Origin: Croceibacterium_B sp963811255
GTDB lineage: Bacteria > Pseudomonadota > Alphaproteobacteria > Sphingomonadales > Sphingomonadaceae
Direction: 5' to 3'
Assembly: GCA_963811255.1 (NCBI GenBank)
Contig: CAWEQI010000001.1
Span: 945,119 to 1,009,118 of the forward strand
DNA length: 64,000 bases
Notes under the pieces: generated by a model
Told to the model about the DNA's origin: nothing
Databases searched by the model: none
What the model saw: the letters and a program-made list of their open reading frames with translations, nothing else
Program-made: the position numbers and the translations under genes
Shown: positions 41,532 to 50,207 of the stretch, piece by piece
Layout: every line of letters begins with the position of its first letter
Position numbering within the stretch: position 1 is the first letter of the stretch

Positions 41532-42323
41532 ATGGTCACGATCGCCAGTTGGAACATCAATTCGGTGCGCCTGCGCCTCGCCCAGGTCGAGCGCTTGCTC
41601 GGTGAGCAGGCGCCCGACGTGCTGTGCCTGCAGGAGATCAAGTGCCAGGCGCACCAGTTTCCGGCCAAGGCCTTCGCCGCGCTCGGCTACACGCACCAGG
41701 CGGTGCATGGGCAGAAGGGCTATCACGGTGTGGCGACGATCAGCCGAATCCCCTTTCGCGAACTCGACCGGCACGACTGGCAAGACAACGGCGAGGCGCG
41801 CCACCTCGGCGTCGAGCTGCTCGGGCCAGCGAAAGGGCTGGTGCTCGAGAACGTCTACATTCCCGCCGGGGGCGACATTCCCGATCGCGAGCGCAATCCC
41901 AAGTTCGGCCAGAAGCTCGACTTCCTTGGCCGAATGACCCGCTGGGCCGAACGGCTCGACCGCCCGACGCTGATCGTCGGCGACTTCAACATCGCCCCGC
42001 TCGAATGCGACGTTTACGATCACAAGGCGCTGCTCAAGGTCGTCAGCCACACGCCGGTGGAGGTCGAAACGCTCGGCCGATTCCAGCAGGCGCACGGCTG
42101 GGTCGACATCGCCCGCGAACACATCCCGCCACCCGGCCGCTGCTACAGCTGGTGGAGCTATCGCGCATACTGGCGCAAGAAGGACCAGGGGCGGCGGCTG
42201 GATCACATGTGGTGCAGCGCCGAACTTACCGCGCACGCCAAGGCCCACCGGGTGATCGAGGAAACTCGCGACTGGGAGCAGCCGTCGGACCATGTGCCGC
42301 TGGTGACGGAGTTCGCGCTCTGA
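41532..42323 (+). CDS. xth: Exodeoxyribonuclease III
   Basis: A 263-residue AP endonuclease/3'-exonuclease for base-excision repair. MVTIASWNINSVRLRL opens the EEP fold, LCLQEIK holds the metal glutamate, and YIPAGG and GDFNIAP follow. RRLDHMWCS and QPSDHVPLV supply the remaining aspartate and histidine of the active site. The length is typical of Xth. The start ATG is 40 bases from the REP-like element. ribA follows with its frame beginning at the xth stop. Confidence 0.95.
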   Translation: MVTIASWNINSVRLRLAQVERLLGEQAPDVLCLQEIKCQAHQFPAKAFAALGYTHQAVHGQKGYHGVATISRIPFRELDRHDWQDNGEARHLGVELLGPAKGLVLENVYIPAGGDIPDRERNPKFGQKLDFLGRMTRWAERLDRPTLIVGDFNIAPLECDVYDHKALLKVVSHTPVEVETLGRFQQAHGWVDIAREHIPPPGRCYSWWSYRAYWRKKDQGRRLDHMWCSAELTAHAKAHRVIEETRDWEQPSDHVPLVTEFAL

Positions 42324-43384
42324 CCGCGGCCTCCCCGTCCCGCCGCGCGGCGCAGGCGGTCGACGCCTTGCGCCACGGCTGGCCCCTCGTAATCGGCAAG
42401 GCGCCGGCTCTGTTGCCGGTCGAAACCGCTCCGGATCGTCAGGCTTCCTCGCACCTTGCCCTGATTTCCGCGGCCCGGGCGGCGACGCTCAAGCTCGCCA
42501 ACCAGCGCGAGGCGGCCGATCCGCATGCACCGGTGCTGATCCGCGCCGCCGAACCGCTCGACCTCGCCGCCGCGCGGCCGATCGCCGACCCGGCGCTCGA
42601 CCTTGCCGCGCCGCTCAAGGGCCCGTTCCGCGCCGACGCGCTGCCGTGGCGCGCCGAGGCCGAGGCGGCGATGGAGCTGGCGCTTTACGCCGGGATCCTG
42701 CCGGCGTTTCTCGTCGCCCCCGAGCCGCCGAGTGAACCGGTGGCGCTCGAGGTGGATGACGTCGCCGGGCTGCGCGACGTTCACAAACTTGCGATTGCCA
42801 CCCGCGCGCACCTGCCGATCGCCGCCCAAGAGCAGGCCGAGATCGTCGCTTTCCGAAGCGCCGACGACATGCGCGAGCACGTCGCGCTGATCGTCGGCGC
42901 GCAAACCGCCGATCGCCTGCCACTCGTGCGGCTCCATTCCGAATGCCTGACCGGCGACATGTTCGGCAGCCTAAAGTGCGACTGCGGCCCGCAGCTCGAT
43001 GCAGCGATCGCGGCGATGGCCGGGGAAGCGGCACAAGGCGGCTGGGGCGTGCTGCTGTACTTGCGCCAGGAGGGCCGCGGCATCGGCCTGATTAACAAGC
43101 TGAGGGCCTATCGCCTGCAGGATCAGGGCTTCGACACGCTCGAAGCCAACCAGCGCCTCGGCCTGCCCGCCGAAGCGCGCGACTTCCCCGTCGCCGCGCG
43201 TATGCTCGAGTTGCTCGGCATCGGTCAAATCCGTCTGATGACCAACAACCCCGCCAAGGTCGCGGCGTTCGAAGCCGCCGGTGTGAACGTCACCGAACGC
43301 GTGCCCCACCGGCTTCCCACGAACCCGCACAACACCCGCTATCTCGCCACCAAACGCGACCGGGCGGGCCACCTGCTGCCGTGA
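42320..43384 (+). CDS. ribA: GTP cyclohydrolase II
   Basis: About 354 residues. The C-terminal catalytic domain (about 155-350) has the zinc site CLTGDMFGSLKCDCG and the YLRQEGRGIGL and NNPAKVAAFEAAG motifs. It converts GTP to a diaminopyrimidine, formate and pyrophosphate, the first step to riboflavin. The N-terminal 150 residues resemble a degenerate half and lack the dihydroxybutanone-phosphate synthase motifs, so this is not a ribBA fusion. The start is uncertain: no ATG or GTG lies in frame near the expected N terminus. CTG 42320 would overlap the xth stop, and TTG 42368 is the next choice. Confidence 0.88.
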   Translation: MTAASPSRRAAQAVDALRHGWPLVIGKAPALLPVETAPDRQASSHLALISAARAATLKLANQREAADPHAPVLIRAAEPLDLAAARPIADPALDLAAPLKGPFRADALPWRAEAEAAMELALYAGILPAFLVAPEPPSEPVALEVDDVAGLRDVHKLAIATRAHLPIAAQEQAEIVAFRSADDMREHVALIVGAQTADRLPLVRLHSECLTGDMFGSLKCDCGPQLDAAIAAMAGEAAQGGWGVLLYLRQEGRGIGLINKLRAYRLQDQGFDTLEANQRLGLPAEARDFPVAARMLELLGIGQIRLMTNNPAKVAAFEAAGVNVTERVPHRLPTNPHNTRYLATKRDRAGHLLP

Positions 43385-43474
43385 GCGTCTGGAGCGAAGA
43401 CGCGAAAACGTCCCTCTCGTCGATTCGGTCTTGTTGGCCTTCGCGGCTTCGCGCCTTTGCGTGAAAGGCGCTGA

Positions 43475-44458
43475 TCAGCGCTCCTCGAAACGCTTGAGGC
43501 CGGTGCCGAGCTTGTTCTCGCCGATCTTCAGCGGGTCGCCCGACCAGTCGGCCACGAACGTGCTGGTGCGGGTGATGCCCGGCGCGAAGCGCGCATCGTT
43601 GCCGACCACCGTCAGCCCGGCGCTCGAATGGTCCTTGTGCTCGGCCGAGACGGCGATGAAGGCCGAATAGTTTTCCTTGTCCTTGCCCTGGACGAACCAG
43701 TTGTTGCTGATCTGCCCGGTCGCGCCGTCGGGCAGATCGATCATGTAGTTGGTGCCCCTGCCGTCCGAATCGTCGAAGCTACAGCTGGCGACGTCGACCC
43801 GTGCGGCGCGGCTCTTCAGGTAGTGGCCGCCGCGGCCTTCCTCGAAGCGGCTGCGGGTCACCCGCACCTGGCCGTAATCGCCGGTGTAAATCGAATGGGC
43901 ACAGCCGCCCGAGCCCTCGCAGGCGCCGAGGCGGGTGAAGGTCGAACGGTCGACCACCAACAGCCCATGCGGATCGTCGCCGGTCAGAATGCCCTCCTGG
44001 CTGTCGCGAAACCAGCTTTGCGCCACCGTCAGGTCGCCGTGCTCGAGGCGGATGCCGGCGCCGTTGAAGTCGTCCACATGGATGCCCTGGAAGATCAGCC
44101 CCGAGACCTCGGCCGCGCGGCCGCGCAGCACCAGCGCCGCCTTGCCTTCGCAGGCGACGCCGTCGAAGATCGCCGAGCCGGGCTCGGTAGCGAGATAGGC
44201 GATGTCGCCAGCGTCCTGCACCGCGCATTGGCGGTAGTCGCCCGGAGCGATGGCGATGGTGCCCTTGCCGTCGCCGATCGCATCGATCGCCGATTGGAGC
44301 TTGTCGTAGCCCTTGCCGGTCTCGACCACGGTGAACGGCGCTGGTCCGTCCTTGGCGAACAGAGCAGGGAACGGGAGTGCGGCCAAGGCGAGCGCGGTAA
44401 ACGCTCCGGCGAGCATCGGCGAGGCGCGGGCGAGCGAGCGGCGGGCGCAAGTGTCCAT
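43475..44458 (-). CDS. Secreted right-handed beta-helix protein
   Basis: A 327-residue exported protein with a signal peptide ending ALFAK. Repeating coils such as AALVLRGRAAEVSGLIFQGI, GAGIRLEHGDLTVAQSWF, GLLVVDRSTFTRLG and RVTRSRFEEGRGGHYLKS form a parallel beta-helix like those of polysaccharide lyases and pectate-lyase relatives. No lyase catalytic triad can be asserted. The four cysteines (CAVQ, ACEG, ACEGSGGC) may form disulfides. It may bind or cleave a polysaccharide outside the cell. It is divergent from the zinc dehydrogenase (96-base gap) and convergent with ribA. Confidence 0.72.
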   Translation of the reverse strand: MDTCARRSLARASPMLAGAFTALALAALPFPALFAKDGPAPFTVVETGKGYDKLQSAIDAIGDGKGTIAIAPGDYRQCAVQDAGDIAYLATEPGSAIFDGVACEGKAALVLRGRAAEVSGLIFQGIHVDDFNGAGIRLEHGDLTVAQSWFRDSQEGILTGDDPHGLLVVDRSTFTRLGACEGSGGCAHSIYTGDYGQVRVTRSRFEEGRGGHYLKSRAARVDVASCSFDDSDGRGTNYMIDLPDGATGQISNNWFVQGKDKENYSAFIAVSAEHKDHSSAGLTVVGNDARFAPGITRTSTFVADWSGDPLKIGENKLGTGLKRFEER

Positions 44459-44554
44459 GGCGCCCGCGGTAGCGGAAAAGGGTTAACGCCCGGCAAAGGT
44501 TTGGCCCGGCGAGGCCCCCTCCCCTTCCTTCGGATCATCGGCTAAGGGCAGCGC

Positions 44555-45556
44555 ATGAAAGCCGTCACTTTTCAGGCCCTGCACACGCCCCTCGCCTTCG
44601 AGAATTTGCCCGATCCGACACCCGGCGAGGGCCAGGTGGTGGTGAAAGTCGGCCGCTGCGGTATCTGCGGCAGCGATCTGCACATGACCGAGGATGCGGC
44701 CTACGGCTGCGAGCACGGAGACGTGCTCGGCCATGAGTTCGCCGGCGAAGTCGTCGGCTTCGGCAAAGACGTCAGTGGAATGAAGACCGGCGATCTCGTC
44801 TCGGTGATCCCGCTGATGAGCTGCGGCCGGTGCGAACACTGCCGCAAGGGCGAGGTGCAATGGTGCGAGCACTTCGGCCTGCAGGGCGGCGGCTATGCCG
44901 AATACGCGCTCACCCGCCCGAACCAGTGCGTCAGGCTGCCAGCCGACGTGTCGCTCGCGGATGGGGCGATCATTGAGCCGCTCGCCGTGGCGCTGCACGG
45001 GGTCAATCTCTCGGGCTTGCAGAAGGGCGACAAGGTGCTGGTGCTCGGCGCCGGGCCGATCGGCCTCGCGGTCGCGTTCTGGGCCAGGCGGGTGGGCGCG
45101 GCGAAGGTGGCGGTGCAGGACGTCGCCCATTTCCAGGAGCAACGGGCGCTGGAGATGGGCGCCGACGTTTTCGTGGTCGATCCGGCCGACCCCATCGGCA
45201 GCGCCGAGCGCGGCCTCGGCGGCAAGGCCGACATCGTGTTCGAATGCGTCGGCATTCCCGGGCTGATCGAGCAGGCGGTGAGCCAGGTCCGTCCGCGCGG
45301 CACGATCCTGCTGCTCGGCCTGTGCACTCGGCCGGACACCTTCAACAGCTTCGCCATGCTGTCGAAGGAAGTGCGCCTGGTGACCAGCGCCTTCTTCACC
45401 GTCCCGGAGTACCGCGCCTCGCTCGACGCGCTCGCCGAAGGGGCGATCGAGCCGCGCCTGCTGATAACCGACACCATCGCCCTCGACGAGACGCCGAAGG
45501 TCTTCGAGCAGCTCAAGCACCGCACCCACCAATGCAAGGTGCTGATCGCTCCCTGA
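44555..45556 (+). CDS. Zinc-dependent medium-chain alcohol/polyol dehydrogenase
   Basis: A 333-residue MDR-family NAD(P) dehydrogenase. The catalytic zinc ligands are in GRCGICGSDLH (Cys37 region) and VLGHEFAG, and the structural zinc ligands in SCGRCEHCRKGEVQWC. The cofactor motif VLVLGAGPIGLAVAF lies near residue 165. Sequence drift (YGCEHGDVLGHE) puts it with butanediol/threonine-dehydrogenase-like members, so a secondary alcohol or polyol substrate is likely. It starts 96 bases from the beta-helix gene on the other strand. The MATE gene follows after 37 bases, but that is probably chance. Confidence 0.88.
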   Translation: MKAVTFQALHTPLAFENLPDPTPGEGQVVVKVGRCGICGSDLHMTEDAAYGCEHGDVLGHEFAGEVVGFGKDVSGMKTGDLVSVIPLMSCGRCEHCRKGEVQWCEHFGLQGGGYAEYALTRPNQCVRLPADVSLADGAIIEPLAVALHGVNLSGLQKGDKVLVLGAGPIGLAVAFWARRVGAAKVAVQDVAHFQEQRALEMGADVFVVDPADPIGSAERGLGGKADIVFECVGIPGLIEQAVSQVRPRGTILLLGLCTRPDTFNSFAMLSKEVRLVTSAFFTVPEYRASLDALAEGAIEPRLLITDTIALDETPKVFEQLKHRTHQCKVLIAP

Positions 45557-45593
45557 CACGAAACGCTCCGCGAGCCCGCGCGTTGGCTCGGCG

Positions 45594-46967
45594 ATGGCCG
45601 ACGCCGCCAAACTCGCTCACGGTTCGATAGCCGGCCATCTCGTCAAGCAGACCGCGCCGACCGTGGTCGGCGTGGCGGCGATTATGTCGGTCGGGCTGAT
45701 CGACGCCTATTTCGTCGGCCATCTGGGCAAGGACGAGCTCGCGGCGATCAGCTTCGTCTTCCCGGTCACGACCGCCCTCGCCAGCCTCGGCGTCGGCGTG
45801 ATCGCCGGCGTCAGCTCGGTCGTATCGCGGGCTCTGGGCGCGGGCGATTTGGGCGAGGCGCGGCAGGCAGGTAACGTCGGCATCGTCCTCGGTCTGGCGG
45901 TCGGCATCGTCATCGGCGCCACACTGTTCCTGCTGCGCATGCCGCTTTTTCGTCTGCTGCAAGCGCCCAAGAGCCTGCTGCCGCTGATCGACGCCTACAT
46001 TACGCCCTACGCTCTCGGCTTTCCGGTGCTGCTCACCGCGATGGGTATCAACGGCGCGCTGCGCGGCCAAGGGGCGGCCGCGCGCAGCATGGCGATTCTG
46101 CTGGTGCTGGCGATCCTCGACGGGGCGCTCGACCCGGTGCTGATCGACGGCAACTTCGGCTTACCGGCATTCGGCATCGCCGGGGCGGTTTACGCGGACA
46201 TCGTCGGCTGGATCGTCGGCGTGACCGCCGGCTTCGTGCTGCTGCAGACGACCCGCATCACCTTTTCCTTCGCTTGTCTCAAGCACCGCGGATGGCGCGA
46301 GCGAGCCAAGGCTCTGGGCCAGGTCGCAGGGCCGGCGAGCCTGTCGAACGCGATCAACCCGATCGGCCTCGCCATCCTCACGTCCTTGCTGGCGCACTTC
46401 GGCAAGTCGGCTGTGGCCGGGTTCGGCGCCGGCGGACGGCTCGAAACCTTTGCCGAGGTCCCGCTGCTTGGCCTTTCAGGTTCGATCGGCGCAATCGTCG
46501 GCCAGAACTGGGGCGCTGAAGCGTTCGGGCGAACGCGGCGGGCGCTGCTCGAGGCCGGGGGCTACTGCCTCGTCTACGGCCTGACCGCGGCGCTGGTGCT
46601 GTTCCTGAACCGGCATTGGTTCGCCAGCCTGTTCAGCCGCGATCCGGCGGTGATCCAGGCGCTGATGGATTACCTGGCGATTTCCGTATGGGGTTACGCG
46701 GGGTTCGGCGTGCTGATCATGATCAACGGCGGCCTCAATGCGATCGACCGCGCACCGACAGCGCTCGGGCTGGCGTGGGGACGGGTTCTGCTGGTGATGG
46801 TCCCGTTCGCCGCGCTGCTGCGGGGACCGTGGGGTCGTACGGCGATCTTCTCGGCGGAGTTGGCCAGCAACGTGGCCGGAGCGATTGCCGGCGCGACCGT
46901 CGCGGTGTGGGTCTTCGGCCACGCCCGCAAGAAGGGCAAGACTAGGAAGGCTTCGGCTCGCTCCTGA
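45594..46967 (+). CDS. MATE-family multidrug efflux transporter
   Basis: A 457-residue inner-membrane antiporter with about twelve helices in two bundles. VKQTAPTVVGVAAIMSVGLIDAYFVG matches the first MATE helix, GQNWGAEAFGRTRRALLEAGGY the second-bundle signature, and the loop after helix 6 carries LKHRGWRERAK. It exports cationic drugs with Na or H. Its 3' end overlaps that of modE by 26 bases on the opposite strand (convergent). Confidence 0.9.
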   Translation: MADAAKLAHGSIAGHLVKQTAPTVVGVAAIMSVGLIDAYFVGHLGKDELAAISFVFPVTTALASLGVGVIAGVSSVVSRALGAGDLGEARQAGNVGIVLGLAVGIVIGATLFLLRMPLFRLLQAPKSLLPLIDAYITPYALGFPVLLTAMGINGALRGQGAAARSMAILLVLAILDGALDPVLIDGNFGLPAFGIAGAVYADIVGWIVGVTAGFVLLQTTRITFSFACLKHRGWRERAKALGQVAGPASLSNAINPIGLAILTSLLAHFGKSAVAGFGAGGRLETFAEVPLLGLSGSIGAIVGQNWGAEAFGRTRRALLEAGGYCLVYGLTAALVLFLNRHWFASLFSRDPAVIQALMDYLAISVWGYAGFGVLIMINGGLNAIDRAPTALGLAWGRVLLVMVPFAALLRGPWGRTAIFSAELASNVAGAIAGATVAVWVFGHARKKGKTRKASARS

Positions 46968-47289
46968 TCGCACTCTCCAGCCGCTCGAACGCGGTCCCGG
47001 CAGCCGCATGCCGAGACCGCCGCACCAGCTCCAGGTAGTCGGCCAGCGCAGCCTCGCCTGCCGCGGTGACCCGCGCCCCGGACCCGGAGTGCGCCTCCAC
47101 CAGCGGCTCGGCGAAGCAGCGGTTCATCGTGTCGACCAGCACCCAGGCGCGGCGATAGCTCATGCCCAGCTCACGCCCTGCAGCGGAGATCGAGCCGGTC
47201 CGCGCGATCGCCTGCAGCAGCGCCGCCTTGCCTGGCCCCATGGCGATTTCCTCGCCGCAATAGAGCTGCAGCTTGAGCTTCACCTTCAT
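46942..47289 (-). CDS. modE: ModE-type molybdate regulator, DNA-binding domain only
   Basis: A 115-residue LysR-like winged-helix protein. GPGKAALLQAIARTGSISAAGRELGMSYRRAWVLVD is the ModE helix-turn-helix, but the TOBE molybdate-binding domains of full ModE are absent. Short DNA-binding-only forms are common in alphaproteobacteria, and the metal may be sensed by a partner or not at all. It is divergent from modA, 57 bases away, with a palindrome between them. Expected role: control of modABC by molybdenum supply. Confidence 0.85.
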   Translation of the reverse strand: MKVKLKLQLYCGEEIAMGPGKAALLQAIARTGSISAAGRELGMSYRRAWVLVDTMNRCFAEPLVEAHSGSGARVTAAGEAALADYLELVRRSRHAAAGTAFERLESAIRSEPKPS

Positions 47290-47318
47290 CGAATTCCTGC
47301 TCCACGCACACTGGACCA

Positions 47319-47340
47319 GCTATATATCGCAAGATATAGC
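47319..47340 (+). promoter_or_regulatory. ModE-box-like palindrome between modE and modA
   Basis: GCTATAT and ATATAGC form a seven-base inverted repeat around atcgcaag. It ends six bases before the modA start and 30 bases upstream of modE, the place for a ModE operator that would block modA initiation. The TATA-rich arms resemble known ModE boxes. Confidence 0.65.
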
Positions 47341-47346
47341 CCGCGC

Positions 47347-48126
47347 ATGTTTCGCCAGCTTCTCGCGCGCACCCTAGCCCCAGTCGCCCTCGCTTGTCTC
47401 GCCGCCTGCGCACCGAAGTCCTCCGCGCCGCAACCGCTGGTGGTGCTCGGCGCGGCGAGCCTGCAGGAGGCGCTGCAAGCGGAAGCGGACGCCTGGGCCG
47501 GCCGCGGGCACCCGCGCCCGACGCTGTCGTTCGCCGGCTCTTCCGCCCTCGCCCGCCAGATCGAGCGCGGAGCGCCGGCCGACCTGTTCCTGTCGGCCGA
47601 CGAAGACTGGATGGACACCGTCGAGAAGGCGGGCTCGATTCGGGCGGGAACCCGGCACGATCTGCTCAGCAACAGTATCGTGCTGATCGCTCCCAGGGCG
47701 AGCCCGGCGGCGGTAGACCTGTCGAGCGCCGCCAGCTTCGAGGCCGCCCTCGGCAAGGGCGATCTCGCGATGGCCGATCCGGATGCGGTGCCCGCGGGCA
47801 AGTACGGGAAGGCCGCGCTCGAGCACCTGGGCGTGTGGACTGCGCTGGCGCCCAGGGTGGCCCGGGCGCAGAACGTCCGCGCGGCGCTGGCGCTGGTCGA
47901 AAGCGGCGAAGCGCCGCTTGGCATCGTCTATGCGACCGACGCCGCGGCCTCGAAATCGGTGCGGGTGCTGGCGACCTTTTCCGCCGACAGTCATCCGCCG
48001 ATCCGCTACCCCGTGGCGATCCTCGCCGGCTCGACCAATCCCCAGGCCGGCCCGTTCGAGGCCTTTCTCGAGTCTCCAAAGGGCCGGGCGATCTTCGCCC
48101 GTTTCGGCTTCGGCACCGCGCCGTGA
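47347..48126 (+). CDS. modA: Molybdate ABC transporter, substrate-binding lipoprotein
   Basis: A 259-residue periplasmic molybdate-binding protein with a lipobox (ACLAAC) at the end of a signal sequence, so it is membrane-anchored. VVLGAASLQEAL and FAGSSALARQIERGAPADLFLSA are the ligand-binding loops of ModA. No Shine-Dalgarno is visible before ATG 47347; the preceding bases form the putative ModE box, so translation may depend on a short leader. modB overlaps the stop (GTGA). Confidence 0.9.
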   Translation: MFRQLLARTLAPVALACLAACAPKSSAPQPLVVLGAASLQEALQAEADAWAGRGHPRPTLSFAGSSALARQIERGAPADLFLSADEDWMDTVEKAGSIRAGTRHDLLSNSIVLIAPRASPAAVDLSSAASFEAALGKGDLAMADPDAVPAGKYGKAALEHLGVWTALAPRVARAQNVRAALALVESGEAPLGIVYATDAAASKSVRVLATFSADSHPPIRYPVAILAGSTNPQAGPFEAFLESPKGRAIFARFGFGTAP

Positions 48127-48821
48127 CCTGGCCGACCGCGGCCGAGTGGGGCATCGTCGCGCTGTCGCTCAAGGTCAGCGTGGTAGCGGTCGCCCTGACG
48201 CTGCCGTTCGCTTACGCGCTCGCCTGGCTCCTCGCCCGCCGGCGCTTCCCGGGCCGAGTGGTGCTCGACGCGGCGGTGCACCTGCCGCTGGTGCTGCCGC
48301 CGGTGGTCACGGGTTGGATCCTGCTGCTGCTGTTCGGCCGCACCGGGCCGCTCGGGCATTGGCTCGAGCGGACCTTCGGGCTGATCCTGGTGTTCCGCTG
48401 GACCGGCGCGGCGCTCGCCGCGGCAGTGATGGCCCTGCCGCTGATGGTGCGGGCGATGCGGCTGTCGATCGAAGCGGTCGACCGGCGGCTGGTCGGCGCG
48501 GCGCGAACACTCGGCGCGACGCCGTGGCGCGCCTTCCGCACCATAACATTGCCGCTCAGCTTGCCGGGCGTGATGGCCGGGACGATGCTCGGCTTCGCCC
48601 GCTCGCTGGGCGAATTCGGCGCGACGATCACTTTCGCCTCGAACATCCCCGGCCAGACGCGCACGCTCCCGCTGGCGATCTACACCGACCTGCAGGTGCC
48701 CGGGGCCGAAGCCGCCGTCACCCGGCTGGCCATCATCTCGGTGCTGCTCTCGGTGGCCGCACTACTCGCTTCGGAAATCCTGGTCCGCCGCTCGCACGGC
48801 CGGCGCGCGCATGTCCTTTGA
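48123..48821 (+). CDS. modB: Molybdate ABC transporter, permease
   Basis: A 232-residue membrane protein with five helices. The EAA-loop region (GAARTLGATPWRAFRTITLPL) contacts the ATPase, and ARSLGEFGATI is the family signature. It starts with GTG 48123 inside the modA stop and overlaps modC by 11 bases. It forms the channel for molybdate delivered by ModA. Confidence 0.92.
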   Translation: MTWPTAAEWGIVALSLKVSVVAVALTLPFAYALAWLLARRRFPGRVVLDAAVHLPLVLPPVVTGWILLLLFGRTGPLGHWLERTFGLILVFRWTGAALAAAVMALPLMVRAMRLSIEAVDRRLVGAARTLGATPWRAFRTITLPLSLPGVMAGTMLGFARSLGEFGATITFASNIPGQTRTLPLAIYTDLQVPGAEAAVTRLAIISVLLSVAALLASEILVRRSHGRRAHVL

Positions 48822-49425
48822 CATTGCCCTCAGCTACCGCGCCGGCGAACGGACGCACGATATCGCGATCGTCAGCGATGCCGGGCTGGTGGCGATCACC
48901 GGCCCCTCGGGGGTCGGCAAGACCACGCTGCTCGACTGCATCGCCGGGCTGCGGCAGCCGCTCGCCGGCCATATCCGCATCGGCGGAACCACGCTGTTCG
49001 ACAGCGCGGCGGCAATCGACCTGCCCCCCGAGCGCCGCCGCGCCGGCTACGTGTTCCAGGACCTGCGGCTGTTCCCGCACCGGACCGTCGCCGCCAATCT
49101 CGCTTACGGCGAGCGCCGCGAGGCCCACTGGATGAGCCGCGACGAGGTGTGCGAGTTTCTGGGCATCGCCCACCTCGCCAGGCGCTATCCGGCGACGCTC
49201 TCCGGCGGCGAGGCCAAGCGGGTCGCCATCGGCCGGGCGCTGCTCTCGGCGCCACGCTTCCTGCTGCTGGACGAGCCGCTCACCTCGCTCGATCCCGCGA
49301 GAGTCGAGGAACTGCTCCGCCTGATCGAACGCATTCGCGACGAGCTGCGACTGCCGACGCTGCTGGTCAGCCACGCCGCATCGGAAGTCGAACGGCTGGC
49401 GGGCGCTGTGGTCGCGCTCATGTAA
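48811..49425 (+). CDS. modC: Molybdate ABC transporter, ATPase lacking the TOBE domain
   Basis: A 204-residue ATP-binding subunit. Walker A is GPSGVGKTTLL, the Q loop YVFQDLRLFPH, the signature LSGGEAKRVAIGRALL and Walker B FLLLDEPLTSLD. E. coli ModC has about 150 more residues forming a TOBE regulatory domain, which is missing here, so molybdate trans-inhibition through that domain is not expected. The ATPase core is complete and should drive import. Confidence 0.9.
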   Translation: MSFDIALSYRAGERTHDIAIVSDAGLVAITGPSGVGKTTLLDCIAGLRQPLAGHIRIGGTTLFDSAAAIDLPPERRRAGYVFQDLRLFPHRTVAANLAYGERREAHWMSRDEVCEFLGIAHLARRYPATLSGGEAKRVAIGRALLSAPRFLLLDEPLTSLDPARVEELLRLIERIRDELRLPTLLVSHAASEVERLAGAVVALM

Positions 49426-49431
49426 CTTGGC

Positions 49432-49447
49432 GTAACGGCCCCGTTAC
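49432..49447. promoter_or_regulatory. Inverted repeat GTAACGG-CC-CCGTTAC
   Basis: A perfect seven-base inverted repeat lies seven bases after the modC stop and about 100 bases before the cytochrome gene. There is no T tract, so it could be an operator for the cytochrome or a weak terminator for modABC. Confidence 0.4.
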
Positions 49448-49549
49448 CGTAATTAACCTGCCGCCTTCGTTGACACCGCTCAACGACAGGCCGAACGCCG
49501 GACCTCAAGAGCGCAATTGGCGACGAATATCGAGGGGATGTCTGCAACG

Positions 49550-50128
49550 ATGAACAAGACCGTGTTCCTGGCCCTGCCGGCCATTGCCCTGGTCGCCGCC
49601 TGCTCGCAGAAGACCAAACAGAACGAACAGCCGGCGCAGGCCGGGCCGACCTTTCACGAGGTGATGAAGAACGAAGTCGACAAGCACGCCGACGAGATCT
49701 GGGACGTGACCAATCCGGCGGTGGGCGACAAAGGCGGAATCGATCCCGCGAAGATGACCGACGCGATGTGGACCCAGCTCTCGCAAGAGGCGACGGCGGT
49801 GCAGGAAGGCGCGCAGCAGATCGCTCAGATGGACCCGATCGTGGTCACCAAGCCGGGCGTCAAGATCTCCGATTCGGGGGTACCGGGCGGCCACAGCGCG
49901 GCCGAGGTCCAGGCCGAGATCGACAAGAACCCGCAAGGCCTGCGCGATCACGCCGAGAACCTGGCGGCGACGATGAGCGACCTCGCGAAAGCGGCGAATG
50001 CGCACGACGCCGCCAAGGCCGGCCCGATCATCGAAAGCCTCGACGGCGTCTGCGAGAGCTGCCACCTCGACTATTGGTATCCCGACCAGAAGGCGATGGT
50101 CGAGAAGATCATCAAGGAGAACAAGTGA
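49550..50128 (+). CDS. Cytochrome c'-like haem lipoprotein
   Basis: A 192-residue exported protein. ATG 49550 leads to a signal peptide with lipobox LVAAC; an ATG at 49538 in the same frame is an alternative, and GAGGGG lies at 49532. The single haem site CESCH is near the C terminus (about residue 173), which is the class II cytochrome c' layout. The preceding helices, rich in alanine and glutamine, fit a four-helix bundle. It may carry electrons or bind small gases; no partner is adjacent. Confidence 0.72.
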   Translation: MNKTVFLALPAIALVAACSQKTKQNEQPAQAGPTFHEVMKNEVDKHADEIWDVTNPAVGDKGGIDPAKMTDAMWTQLSQEATAVQEGAQQIAQMDPIVVTKPGVKISDSGVPGGHSAAEVQAEIDKNPQGLRDHAENLAATMSDLAKAANAHDAAKAGPIIESLDGVCESCHLDYWYPDQKAMVEKIIKENK

Positions 50129-50207
50129 GCAGCCGGCGGCGGTAGGAGACTTCTCGCTTCGCGCGCGACCGCTCGCAAGCCCGCGAGTGAACCATCAAGC
50201 CGGTGCG

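Noticed and set aside
43384..43474. Small gene between ribA and the beta-helix gene
   Set aside because: No ribosome-binding site and only a short frame; looks like spacer DNA.
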